Source: an uncultured Lachnospiraceae bacterium (lineage in GTDB: Bacteria; Bacillota_A; Clostridia; Lachnospirales; Lachnospiraceae). From it: 8,481 nt of DNA. The position numbers and the translations under genes are program-made. The stretch is taken from assembly GCA_910587495.1 (NCBI GenBank), contig CAJUMT010000149.1:1-8481 (forward strand), given 5' to 3'. Below are positions 1-5,617 of this stretch, in pieces; within the stretch, counting starts at the first letter, position 1; every line of letters starts with the position of its first letter. Under the pieces are notes generated by a model. The model worked only from the letters and a program-made list of their open reading frames with translations, searched no databases and was not told the origin of the DNA.

Positions 1-1
1 T

Positions 2-49
2 TTCGGATCAGCGAAAAACTCCTCAATGGAGAACAGGGCCATGCCCTAA
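2..49 (+). CDS. C-terminal tail of an unidentified upstream gene (partial)
   Basis: A reading frame is open from the first bases of the window and stops at a TAA at 47-49, giving the 15-residue tail FGSAKNSSMENRAMP. The frame is chosen because its stop falls about 7 nt before a strong rho-independent terminator, the usual arrangement for a last gene. The frame starting at base 1 is also open, but its stop at 76-78 lies inside the terminator loop, which makes it less likely. The tail is too short to name a family, and whether it is coding at all is uncertain. Confidence 0.3.
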   Translation, partial: FGSAKNSSMENRAMP

Positions 50-55
50 CAATCA

Positions 56-98
56 GAGGAGGGAGCGGCATGTTTTGAGCCGCTTCCTCCTTGATTTT
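56..98 (+). terminator. Rho-independent terminator of the upstream gene
   Basis: Bases 58-69 pair with 79-90 to form a 12-bp stem. It is GC-rich, has one G-T wobble (63 with 85), and encloses a 9-nt loop at 70-78. Bases 56-57 can extend it with 91-92. A T-rich stretch (TTGATTTT, 91-98) follows. It should separate the upstream transcript from the PIN cassette. Confidence 0.82.
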
Positions 99-125
99 GG
101 AGCTGTACCATAATGTCGATTTGCT

Positions 126-147
126 TTTATATGAATTTTATATGAAT
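126..147. repeat. Two perfect tandem copies of an 11-bp unit (TTTATATGAAT)
   Basis: TTTATATGAAT occurs at 126-136 and again directly at 137-147. The period is about one helical turn, so a protein could bind both copies on the same DNA face. The repeat lies in the AT-rich spacer between the terminator and the PIN gene promoter, about 160 bp before that promoter. A weak promoter-like pair follows (TTGTAC at 162-167 and TAAAAT at 185-190, 17-bp spacer). Binding of a regulator is inference only. The rest of 93-307 shows no gene I can support. Confidence 0.55.
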
Positions 148-307
148 ATGCCAAAATATGCTTGTACCGCATACCAGACTATGCTAAAATAAACACATCT
201 GAAATCAAAAGGAACAATTCAGTTCCGAAATCCCATTTACAGATAAAAAGCCTTGCAACACAAATGTTCAGCCTGAAAATCGGATTGTGAAAAATCACAG
301 AAAATTC

Positions 308-337
308 TTGCAGGACATGCGTACAAAAGGGTATAAT
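308..337 (+). promoter_or_regulatory. Probable sigma-A promoter of the PIN gene pair
   Basis: A perfect -10 hexamer, TATAAT, lies at 332-337. An imperfect -35, TTGCAG, lies at 308-313, with an 18-bp spacer. Transcription would start near 344, giving a leader of about 38 nt that ends in the ribosome binding site before the GTG at 382. Short arms GTATA (331-335) and TATAC (351-355) flank the predicted start and could be part of an operator, but they are too short to be sure. Confidence 0.6.
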
Positions 338-365
338 AATGGAAGCAAAGTATACGATTCTTAAA

Positions 366-373
366 AAGGAGAG
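366..373 (+). promoter_or_regulatory. Ribosome binding site that fixes the GTG start of the PIN gene
   Basis: The sequence AAGGAGAG at 366-373 lies 8 nt before the GTG at 382. No ATG in that frame near the start has such a site, and the PIN fold needs the residues encoded directly after this GTG (LDNC, residues 5-8). The GTG start is therefore well supported. Confidence 0.75.
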
Positions 374-381
374 TACTGAAA

Positions 382-828
382 GTGAGAATATACTTGGATA
401 ATTGTAGCTATAATCGCCCATATGACGACCAATCTCAAATACGTATTTATTTAGAAACGCAGGCAAAACTTCATATACAGGATATGATAAGGAAAGGCGA
501 CCTGGAATTGGTGACATCCTATGTGCTTGATTATGAGAATGATAGAAACAGGTCATTGCAGAAAAAAATGGCGATTGAGAGATTTATAAAGGAATATACA
601 AGCGTATATGTTAGTGACAGAAGAAGAAATGAGATCGAAAAGTGTGCCGGTAAAATTATGGTGACGGGCATAAAAGAAAAAGATGCGTACCATGTAGCCT
701 GCGCTGTTATAGCACAATGCAAATATTTCATTACTACAGACGATCGCTTGTTGAAATATCATTCAGAAAATATTAAGTTGGTTACACCAGGGGAATTTAT
801 CAGAAGTATGGAGGCAGATTATGAATAA
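382..828 (+). CDS. PIN-domain protein, putative ribonuclease toxin (VapC-like)
   Basis: This is a 148-residue protein starting at GTG. The N-terminal strand MRIYLDNC carries an acidic residue (Asp6), as in PIN nucleases. Other candidate metal ligands are Glu52 (motif DYEND), Asp101 (motif KEKDAYHVA) and Asp120/Asp121 (motif ITTDDRLL). This order of acidic residues, together with the DAxHVA and TTDxxLL motifs, is typical of the PIN fold. Members of the family are Mg-dependent RNases, often toxins that cleave tRNA, rRNA or mRNA. The length matches single-domain PIN toxins, and there is no signal peptide or membrane segment, so it is likely cytoplasmic. Its last 8 nt overlap the next gene, which has a GGAGG site inside this one, so the two are translationally coupled. 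The gene is visibly more A/T-rich than the arginine genes, with many ATA and AGA codons, which suggests acquisition. The fold is well supported; a toxin role is inference from fold and context. Confidence 0.85.
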   Translation: MRIYLDNCSYNRPYDDQSQIRIYLETQAKLHIQDMIRKGDLELVTSYVLDYENDRNRSLQKKMAIERFIKEYTSVYVSDRRRNEIEKCAGKIMVTGIKEKDAYHVACAVIAQCKYFITTDDRLLKYHSENIKLVTPGEFIRSMEADYE

Positions 829-1045
829 TACAGTAGATATCTTGGATAAGGGTTTTGCGTGTCTCGTGGAAAACTTAGGAGTAGTAAATGCGGAGCATTT
901 TATTGCCCTTATTAAAAGAGACGATTTTGATTATACAGTGTGGCAGAGGGAATATTTTGATAAAATGCAGTCAGGAGAGTTTGCGGCGAACGCGGCTGCA
1001 TATGCAAAGAATCATCCATATACAGGAAAAGGACAGATTTTATGA
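821..1045 (+). CDS. Small conserved-type partner of the PIN protein, candidate antitoxin
   Basis: This is a 74-residue soluble protein. Its ATG overlaps the end of the PIN gene by 8 nt, and GGAGG at 810-814 lies 6 nt upstream, so the start is firm. The predicted helix-rich N-terminal half has a pattern of the type GFxxLxxxLGxVxxxxFIxLI (residues 11-31), followed by an aromatic and acidic stretch, DDFDYTVWQREYFDKM (34-49). The tail is rich in Ala and ends in HPYTGKGQIL. Small proteins with a similar layout (LGxV, FI, DYT, W or R, then an acidic helix) sit next to PIN genes in other genomes, but I recall this only as a pattern and know no tested function. I see no ribbon-helix-helix, AbrB, HTH or PHD motif, so if it is an antitoxin its way of binding is not obvious. 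Toxin-first order is less common for PIN pairs. There is no membrane segment. Confidence 0.7.
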   Translation: MNNTVDILDKGFACLVENLGVVNAEHFIALIKRDDFDYTVWQREYFDKMQSGEFAANAAAYAKNHPYTGKGQIL

Positions 1046-1061
1046 CTGTTCCTATGATTTT

Positions 1062-1208
1062 TCATGTGTTTGGCACATTCAGCCTTGTATTCCGATCCTT
1101 CACAAAACCAATGCAGCCGCATACATTGCCTGCCGCTTTTTCTGTAAACAGTTTCGGTCCTCTGTCCGTAAAGTCCCCAATCATCGTCACGTTCCGTTTG
1201 ATCTCCAT
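1062..1208 (-). CDS. Doubtful 48-residue small ORF downstream of argG
   Basis: On the minus strand an ATG at 1208-1206 is preceded, after 7 nt, by AAAGG (1220-1216), a usable ribosome binding site. It encodes 48 residues beginning MEIKRNVTMIGDFTDRGPK and stops with TGA at 1064-1062. The middle holds a Cys-Gly-Cys (30-32). The same frame can be read upstream to a TTG at 1298, but that extension runs through the hairpin at 1238-1274 and has no clear binding site, so the short form is preferred. It is in the same direction as argG, 112 nt after its stop, behind a likely terminator, and would need its own promoter. I do not recognise the family. It may instead be a non-coding or dispersed intergenic sequence. 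Confidence 0.25.
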   Translation of the reverse strand: MEIKRNVTMIGDFTDRGPKLFTEKAAGNVCGCIGFVKDRNTRLNVPNT

Positions 1209-1237
1209 ATCGTATCCTTTAATCGAATTATTTAGAG

Positions 1238-1274
1238 AAGGGAATGTCCATGCCGCAGCACAAAACATTCCCTT
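1238..1274. terminator. Hairpin between the convergent PIN pair and argG, probable bidirectional terminator
   Basis: Bases 1238-1247 (AAGGGAATGT) and 1265-1274 form a perfect 10-bp inverted repeat around a 17-nt loop. On the + strand the stem runs into CCCTTTTC and then more T-rich sequence, a fair terminator tail. On the minus strand the stem ends in CTT and the tail is poorer. It lies 45 nt past the argG stop and about 190 nt past the PIN partner stop, at the point where the two convergent transcripts meet. The loop is long for a classical terminator. Confidence 0.55.
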
Positions 1275-1319
1275 TTCATCCTTCTGATTTTCCGACAACT
1301 CTTTTTGCCAAGTATTCTG

Positions 1320-2546
1320 TTATTCTGCGTTCTTTTTGGCTTCCGCCAGTTTCATGGCGCGGACTTTCAAAGGCAGTCCGAACAGAGTGATAAATCCGCT
1401 GGCGTCGTGGTGATCATACAGGTCGCCTGTGGTGAAAGAAGCGAGGGATTCGCTGTACAGGCTGTAGGGGGAAGTGGTTCCCGCTTTGATAATATTTCCT
1501 TTGTAAAGTTTAAATTTTACTTCGCCGGTTACATACTGCTGGGTGCTGGTCACAAATGCCTGCACGGCTTCCCGGAGAGGCGTAAACCATTTCCCTTCAT
1601 ATACGATCTGCGCCATTTTGTTGCCCAGGTCTTTTTTTGTCTCCATGGTAGCACGGTCAAGAACCAGCTCTTCCAGCTGCATATGGGCCTCCATCAGGAT
1701 CGTGCCGCCGGGAGTCTCATAGACGCCGCGGGATTTCATGCCGACCACGCGGTTTTCCACGATATCCACGATACCGATACCGTGTTTGCCGCCTAAAACA
1801 TTCAGTTCTTTTATGATGTCGGCGACTTTCATCTGTTTACCGTTTAAAGAAACCGGCACGCCTTTTTCAAAGGTCATGGTCACATATTCGCCTTCCTCCG
1901 GCGCTTTTTCAGGCGTTACGCCCAGGACAAGCATATGATCATAGTTAGGCTCGTTGGCAGGGTCTTCCAGTTCCAGTCCTTCGTGGCTGATATGCCATAA
2001 GTTCCGGTCGCGGCTGTAGCTGTGGCTGTGGTCGAAGGGTAGGTCGATGCCGTGCTGTTTGCAGTACTCAATCTCGTCTTCCCGGGATTGCATGGTCCAT
2101 ACATCAGTCATCCTCCAGGGCGCGATGATTTTAAGATCCGGAGCCAGCGCTTTGATGCCCAGTTCAAAACGAATCTGGTCGTTGCCTTTTCCCGTAGCGC
2201 CGTGGCAGATAGCGGACGCGCCTTCTTTCCTTGCGATCTCCACCAGCTTTTTGGCGATGGCAGGGCGGGCCATGGAAGTACCCAGCAGGTATTTATTTTC
2301 ATAGACGGCACCGGCCTGTACGCAGGGCATGATATATTCCTCTGCAAATTCATCTACGATATCTTCAATATACAGTTTAGCGGCGCCGGACAGTTTTGCC
2401 CGCTCTTCCAGTCCGTCCAGTTCGTTGCCCTGTCCGCAGTCTATACAGCAGCAGATGACTTCATAACCGAAGTGTTCCTTTAACCAGGGGATGATAGCGG
2501 TGGTGTCCAGTCCGCCGGAATAAGCCAAAATTACTTTTTCTTTCAT
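1320..2546 (-). CDS. argG: Argininosuccinate synthase
   Basis: ArgG joins citrulline and aspartate with ATP to form argininosuccinate, the next-to-last step of arginine synthesis, in the cytoplasm. The 408-residue protein has the usual family length. The N-terminal ATP-pyrophosphatase loop SGGLDTT is at 10-16. YLLGTSMARP (86-95) and HGATGKGNDQIRFE (115-128), the conserved substrate and ATP-binding stretches, follow in the expected order. A C-terminal synthetase domain holds the motif SRGVYETPGGT. The ATG is supported by GAGGAG at 2560-2555, 8 nt upstream. The gene is transcribed away from argC, with which it shares a control region, and is followed by a hairpin at 1238-1274. argH, which often follows argG, is absent here; a PIN-domain cassette lies downstream instead, in the opposite direction. 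The identification is secure. Confidence 0.98.
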   Translation of the reverse strand: MKEKVILAYSGGLDTTAIIPWLKEHFGYEVICCCIDCGQGNELDGLEERAKLSGAAKLYIEDIVDEFAEEYIMPCVQAGAVYENKYLLGTSMARPAIAKKLVEIARKEGASAICHGATGKGNDQIRFELGIKALAPDLKIIAPWRMTDVWTMQSREDEIEYCKQHGIDLPFDHSHSYSRDRNLWHISHEGLELEDPANEPNYDHMLVLGVTPEKAPEEGEYVTMTFEKGVPVSLNGKQMKVADIIKELNVLGGKHGIGIVDIVENRVVGMKSRGVYETPGGTILMEAHMQLEELVLDRATMETKKDLGNKMAQIVYEGKWFTPLREAVQAFVTSTQQYVTGEVKFKLYKGNIIKAGTTSPYSLYSESLASFTTGDLYDHHDASGFITLFGLPLKVRAMKLAEAKKNAE

Positions 2547-2587
2547 ACTAATCTCTCCTCTTTATTGTAGTTTCGCAACTGCCTTAT

Positions 2588-2616
2588 ACTATATAACAAC
2601 TCATGCAAGATTGCAA
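2588..2616 (-). promoter_or_regulatory. Promoter of argG
   Basis: Read on the minus strand, the -35 TTGCAA is at 2616-2611 and the -10 TATAGT at 2593-2588, with an exact 17-bp spacer. Transcription would start near 2581, leaving a leader of about 35 nt before the argG start. The ArgR-like sites begin about 10 bp upstream of the -35. Confidence 0.65.
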
Positions 2617-2625
2617 GTGAAAAAA

Positions 2626-2693
2626 TATACATAATTTATGAATTTGTATAAAAAATTATTGCATAAATTAGATAAAAAATGTATAATTATGCA
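2626..2693. promoter_or_regulatory. Cluster of ArgR/AhrC-box-like sites between argG and argC
   Basis: The arginine repressor of E. coli and Bacillus binds boxes of the form TGNAT-4 A/T-ATNCA, commonly in groups spaced about 21 bp centre to centre. TGTATAATTATGCA at 2680-2693 fits this form completely. Weaker copies that keep mainly the left half are TGCATAAATTAGAT at 2660-2673 and TGAATTTGTATAAA at 2639-2652, so the starts are 21 and 20 bp apart. A further palindromic stretch, CATAATTTATG, is at 2630-2640. The cluster lies between the two divergent promoters and could bind a hexamer that controls both. The best box is about 30 bp upstream of the argC -35 rather than over it, so the mode of repression is not obvious. 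The calls rest on pattern matching in very A/T-rich DNA. Confidence 0.55.
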
Positions 2694-2704
2694 AAAATCC
2701 TGGA

Positions 2705-2718
2705 TTATTCACGAATAA
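2705..2718. promoter_or_regulatory. Perfect 6-bp inverted repeat next to the argC -35
   Basis: TTATTC and GAATAA form a perfect palindrome around a central AC at 2705-2718, ending 3 bp before the argC -35 hexamer. The half-sites face the opposite way from those of an ArgR box, so this may be a separate operator or a chance palindrome. Confidence 0.35.
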
Positions 2719-2721
2719 CGC

Positions 2722-2750
2722 TTTACTTCCAGGGTGTTTTGTTATATGAT
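2722..2750 (+). promoter_or_regulatory. Promoter of the argC operon
   Basis: The -35 TTTACT (2722-2727) and the -10 TATGAT (2745-2750) are separated by exactly 17 bp. Transcription should start near 2757. This is the only good promoter seen before argC, and no internal promoter was evident in the tight gene junctions downstream. Confidence 0.65.
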
Positions 2751-2756
2751 ATAAAG

Positions 2757-2838
2757 CAGTTTGTGGTGGAACTGTAAACAGCGAAAGCCTGTACCAGTGC
2801 GGAAAGGCTGGAGCGGAACTTTAAAAAGGTAGGATAAT
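2757..2838 (+). other. Structured 5' leader of the argC operon
   Basis: The predicted leader is about 82 nt. It can form CAGTT/AACTG (2757-2761 with 2770-2774, 8-nt loop) right at its 5' end. A small GNRA-type hairpin, ACAGC-GAAA-G(C)CTGT, can form at 2778-2792 with one bulged C. An alternative stem AGCCT/AGGCT (2786-2790 with 2805-2809) uses part of the same bases, so the last two exclude each other. There is no T-box GGTGGTACCGCG-like core, no U-run terminator and no start-to-stop leader peptide of useful length. A riboswitch is therefore not claimed. The ribosome binding sequence AAGGTAGGA is at 2826-2834. Confidence 0.4.
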
Positions 2839-3879
2839 ATGATAAAAGTCGGAATTATCGGAGCAACCGGATATGCGGGCGGGGAGCTGGTCCGCCTGCT
2901 TTTGGGACATAAGGAAGCCCAAATCGTCTGGTATGGCTCCAGAAGTTATGTGGATAAAAAATATGCAAATATTTATCAGAACATGTTCCAGCTGGTGGAT
3001 GACAAATGCCTGGACGATAATATGGAGGAGATGGCAAAGCAGGTGGATGTAATCTTCACAGCTACACCCCAGGGACTTTGTGCTTCTCTTGTAAATGAGG
3101 ACATTTTAAATAAAGTAAAAATTATTGATCTGAGCGCGGATTTCCGGATCAAGGATGTGGCAGTCTATGAGAAATGGTACGGGATCGAGCATAAAGCGCC
3201 CGAATATATTCAGGAGGCCGTCTACGGCCTGTGCGAAGTAAACAGAGAGAAAGTAAAACAGGCAAGGCTTGTGGCCAATCCGGGCTGTTACCCGACCTGC
3301 AGTTTTCTGTCCGTCTATCCGATGGTTAAAGAGGGACTGATCGATCCTTCCACCCTGATCATTGACGCCAAGTCAGGCACTTCCGGCGCAGGACGCGGGG
3401 CGAAGGTAGATAACCTGTTCTGCGAGGTGAATGAAAATATCAAGGCCTATGGGGTGGCAGGGCATCGCCATACACCGGAGATTGAAGAACAGTTAAGCTA
3501 TGCAGCCGGTGAACCGGTACTTATAAGTTTCACGCCCCATCTGGTTCCCATGCAGAGGGGAATCCTGGTGACTGCCTATGGGTCTTTGAAAAAAGAAGTT
3601 TCCTATGAGGAAATTAAGGAGATTTATGACCGGTATTATCAGGATGAATATTTTGTCCGTGTGCTGGATAAAGACGTATGCCCGCAGACCCGCTGGGTAG
3701 AAGGCAGCAACTTTGTGGATGTAAACTTTAAAATTGATCCCCGAACAAAACGTATCGTTATGATGGGGGCCATGGACAATCTGGTCAAAGGCGCCGCGGG
3801 GCAGGCGGTACAGAATATGAACTTAATGTTCGGGCTTGACGAGGCGGAGGGACTTCGCCTGGCGCCGCTGTTTCCATAG
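2839..3879 (+). CDS. argC: N-acetyl-gamma-glutamyl-phosphate reductase
   Basis: ArgC uses NADPH to reduce N-acetylglutamyl phosphate to N-acetylglutamate semialdehyde, the third step of the acetylated route to ornithine. The 346-residue protein has the normal length. Its Rossmann start IGATGYAGGELVRLL (7-21) binds NADP. The motif VANPGCYPT carries the catalytic Cys150, which forms the acyl-enzyme intermediate. The stretch SGTSGAGR is at 180-187, and GHRHTPEIEE near 208-217 carries the conserved active-site histidines. It is the first gene of the operon, with AAGGTAGGA upstream of the ATG. The next gene starts 19 nt after its stop. Its expression is expected to be repressed by arginine through the ArgR-like sites upstream. 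The identification is secure. Confidence 0.98.
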   Translation: MIKVGIIGATGYAGGELVRLLLGHKEAQIVWYGSRSYVDKKYANIYQNMFQLVDDKCLDDNMEEMAKQVDVIFTATPQGLCASLVNEDILNKVKIIDLSADFRIKDVAVYEKWYGIEHKAPEYIQEAVYGLCEVNREKVKQARLVANPGCYPTCSFLSVYPMVKEGLIDPSTLIIDAKSGTSGAGRGAKVDNLFCEVNENIKAYGVAGHRHTPEIEEQLSYAAGEPVLISFTPHLVPMQRGILVTAYGSLKKEVSYEEIKEIYDRYYQDEYFVRVLDKDVCPQTRWVEGSNFVDVNFKIDPRTKRIVMMGAMDNLVKGAAGQAVQNMNLMFGLDEAEGLRLAPLFP

Positions 3880-3898
3880 AAAAGGTGAGTAAAAGCGT

Positions 3899-4351
3899 AT
3901 GGATATTCGGATCATGACTATCAATGATTATGAAAAAGTATATAGTTTATGGAAAACCATTAAAGGTTTTGGCATCCGCAGCGTGGACGACTCCAGGGAA
4001 GGCATCGAAAGGTTCCTGAAACGCAATCCGACTACCAGCATTACCGCGTGGGAAGGGGATACGCTGATCGGGGCGATTCTTTGCGGCCATGACGGAAGAA
4101 GGGGCTGCCTGTACCATGTGTGCGTCCGCAAAGGCTTCCGGCGAAAAGGCGTGGGAAAAGCTATGGTCATCGCCTGTATGGAGGCGTTAAAAGAAGAAAA
4201 GATCAATAAAGTAAGCTTGATTGCGTTTACCAGAAACGATATTGGCAATGCTTTTTGGAATAAAATTGGCTGGACCAGAAGACAGGATCTCAATTATTAT
4301 GATTTTACATTGAATGAAGCGAATATCACCGCATTTATCGAGGAGGATTAG
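3899..4351 (+). CDS. GNAT-family N-acetyltransferase inside the arginine operon
   Basis: This 150-residue single GNAT domain starts with MDIRIMTINDYEKVYSLW. The acetyl-CoA pyrophosphate-binding loop is FRRKGVGKAM (80-89), after the strand GCLYHVCV (69-76). A late NDIGNAFWNKIGW (113-125) matches the usual final GNAT helix and strand. The stretch CGHDGRRG before the core strand (62-69) resembles the YpeA-like branch of the family, whose substrate is not known to me. AAAGGTGAG at 3881-3889 supports the ATG. Its stop is 3 nt before argJ, with the argJ ribosome binding site inside this gene, so co-translation is likely. Possible roles are a supplementary N-acetylglutamate synthase that primes the acetyl cycle, or acetylation of an unrelated amine or protein. 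It lacks the amino acid kinase domain of classical ArgA. The family is firm; the substrate is unknown. Confidence 0.88.
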   Translation: MDIRIMTINDYEKVYSLWKTIKGFGIRSVDDSREGIERFLKRNPTTSITAWEGDTLIGAILCGHDGRRGCLYHVCVRKGFRRKGVGKAMVIACMEALKEEKINKVSLIAFTRNDIGNAFWNKIGWTRRQDLNYYDFTLNEANITAFIEED

Positions 4352-4354
4352 AGG

Positions 4355-5578
4355 ATGAAGATCATAGAAGGCGGTGTGACAGCCGCAAAAGGCTTTGAAG
4401 CGGCGTCCGCCGAGGCGCAGATTAAATATAAAGACCGCAAGGATATGGCACTTGTATACAGCCAGGTTCCATGTGTGGCGGCGGGTACTTTTACGACCAA
4501 TGTAGTGAAAGCTGCGCCGGTCAAATGGGATCAGAAAATCGTAAGCGAATCTCCGTTTGCTCAGGCAGTTGTTATAAACTCCGGTATTGCCAACGCCTGT
4601 ACAGGAGAGGAAGGATACAGTTATTGTGAAAAGACAGCCAAGGAAGCAGAGCGGCTTCTTAACATACCGGCCTCTTCTGTTTTGGTGGCGTCCACAGGTG
4701 TCATCGGTATGCAGCTTCCCATTGAACGTATACAAAACGGTGTTGCCCTGCTGGCCAGGAGTAAAGAAGACACGCCCGAGGCAGGATTAGAAGCGGCAAA
4801 GGCCATTATGACCACGGACACCCGTCCCAAATACGCGGCGGCTCAGGTTATCATCGGAGGAAAGACGGTTACTGTGGGCGGTATGTGCAAAGGTTCCGGT
4901 ATGATTCATCCGAATATGTGTACCATGCTGAGTTTTGTGACTACAGATGCGGCGATCACCAAAGAGATGCTCCAGAAAGCTTTAAGCGACGATATTAAAG
5001 ATACCTACAATATGGTGTCTGTGGACGGCGATACGTCTACCAATGACACAGTGCTTTTGCTTGCCAATGGTTTGGCTGAAAATCCCCTGATTGATCAGGA
5101 GAGCGAACAGTATAATGCTTTCAAAGAAGCATTGCATTATGTTAATACAGAGCTTTCAAAGAAGATCGCAGGCGACGGGGAAGGAGCTACCTGCCTGTTT
5201 GAAGTGAAAGTAATCGGGGCTGAGAATAAAGAACAGGCGGTTACTTTAAGTAAATCTGTCATTACTTCCAGCCTGACAAAAGCAGCCGTTTACGGACATG
5301 ACGCCAACTGGGGGCGTATTCTCTGCGCTATGGGGTATTCCGGCGCACAGTTTGATCCGGATAAAGTAGATCTTTATTTTGAGAGCGCTGTGGGGAAACT
5401 AAAGATTATAGAGAACGGAGTTTCTACCGGCTACAGCGAAGAACAGGCTACAAAAATATTATCTCAGGATTATGTGACGGCTGTTGCGGATATAAAGATG
5501 GGAAACGCGACCGCCACCGCCTGGGGATGCGATCTGACCCATGAATATGTGAATATTAATGCGGACTACAGGAGTTAA
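4355..5578 (+). CDS. argJ: Glutamate N-acetyltransferase / ornithine acetyltransferase
   Basis: ArgJ transfers the acetyl group from N-acetylornithine to glutamate, releasing ornithine and regenerating N-acetylglutamate. Some members also use acetyl-CoA and act as N-acetylglutamate synthase. The 407 residues match the family. VASTGVIG (111-118) supplies the oxyanion-hole residues Thr114 and Gly115. KGSGMIHPNMCTML (179-192) is the self-cleavage site: the precursor would split before Thr190, which becomes the nucleophile of the beta chain. The residue before the cleavage point is Cys189 where many family members have Ala. The end NADYRS is the normal C terminus. AGGAGG at 4341-4346 lies 8 nt before the ATG. 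Whether this enzyme is mono- or bifunctional cannot be read from sequence; the GNAT gene next door makes the question relevant. Confidence 0.98.
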   Translation: MKIIEGGVTAAKGFEAASAEAQIKYKDRKDMALVYSQVPCVAAGTFTTNVVKAAPVKWDQKIVSESPFAQAVVINSGIANACTGEEGYSYCEKTAKEAERLLNIPASSVLVASTGVIGMQLPIERIQNGVALLARSKEDTPEAGLEAAKAIMTTDTRPKYAAAQVIIGGKTVTVGGMCKGSGMIHPNMCTMLSFVTTDAAITKEMLQKALSDDIKDTYNMVSVDGDTSTNDTVLLLANGLAENPLIDQESEQYNAFKEALHYVNTELSKKIAGDGEGATCLFEVKVIGAENKEQAVTLSKSVITSSLTKAAVYGHDANWGRILCAMGYSGAQFDPDKVDLYFESAVGKLKIIENGVSTGYSEEQATKILSQDYVTAVADIKMGNATATAWGCDLTHEYVNINADYRS

Positions 5579-5617
5579 GGCAGGTATACGATTGCGAACA
5601 AAGAGGAGTGAACGATT

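Noticed and set aside
1..78. An alternative upstream frame ending at the TGA at 76-78
   Set aside because: Its stop falls within the loop of the terminator at 56-92. The frame ending at 49 places the terminator correctly.
179..556. A 125-codon minus strand frame across the PIN promoter and gene start
   Set aside because: It covers the PIN promoter and coding start on the opposite strand and has a composition typical of a shadow frame, rich in Phe, Ile and Tyr. No ribosome binding site was evident.
2052..2483. Open + strand frames of up to 143 codons across argG
   Set aside because: They lie antisense to a complete, highly conserved argG and have no binding site or family motif. The same reasoning removes the other antisense frames across argC, the GNAT gene, argJ, argB and argD.
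2757..2838. T-box or arginine riboswitch in the argC leader
   Set aside because: GGTGGAACTG looks briefly like part of a T-box antiterminator, but the GGTGGTACCGCG core, the specifier loop and a terminator are missing, and the leader is too short.
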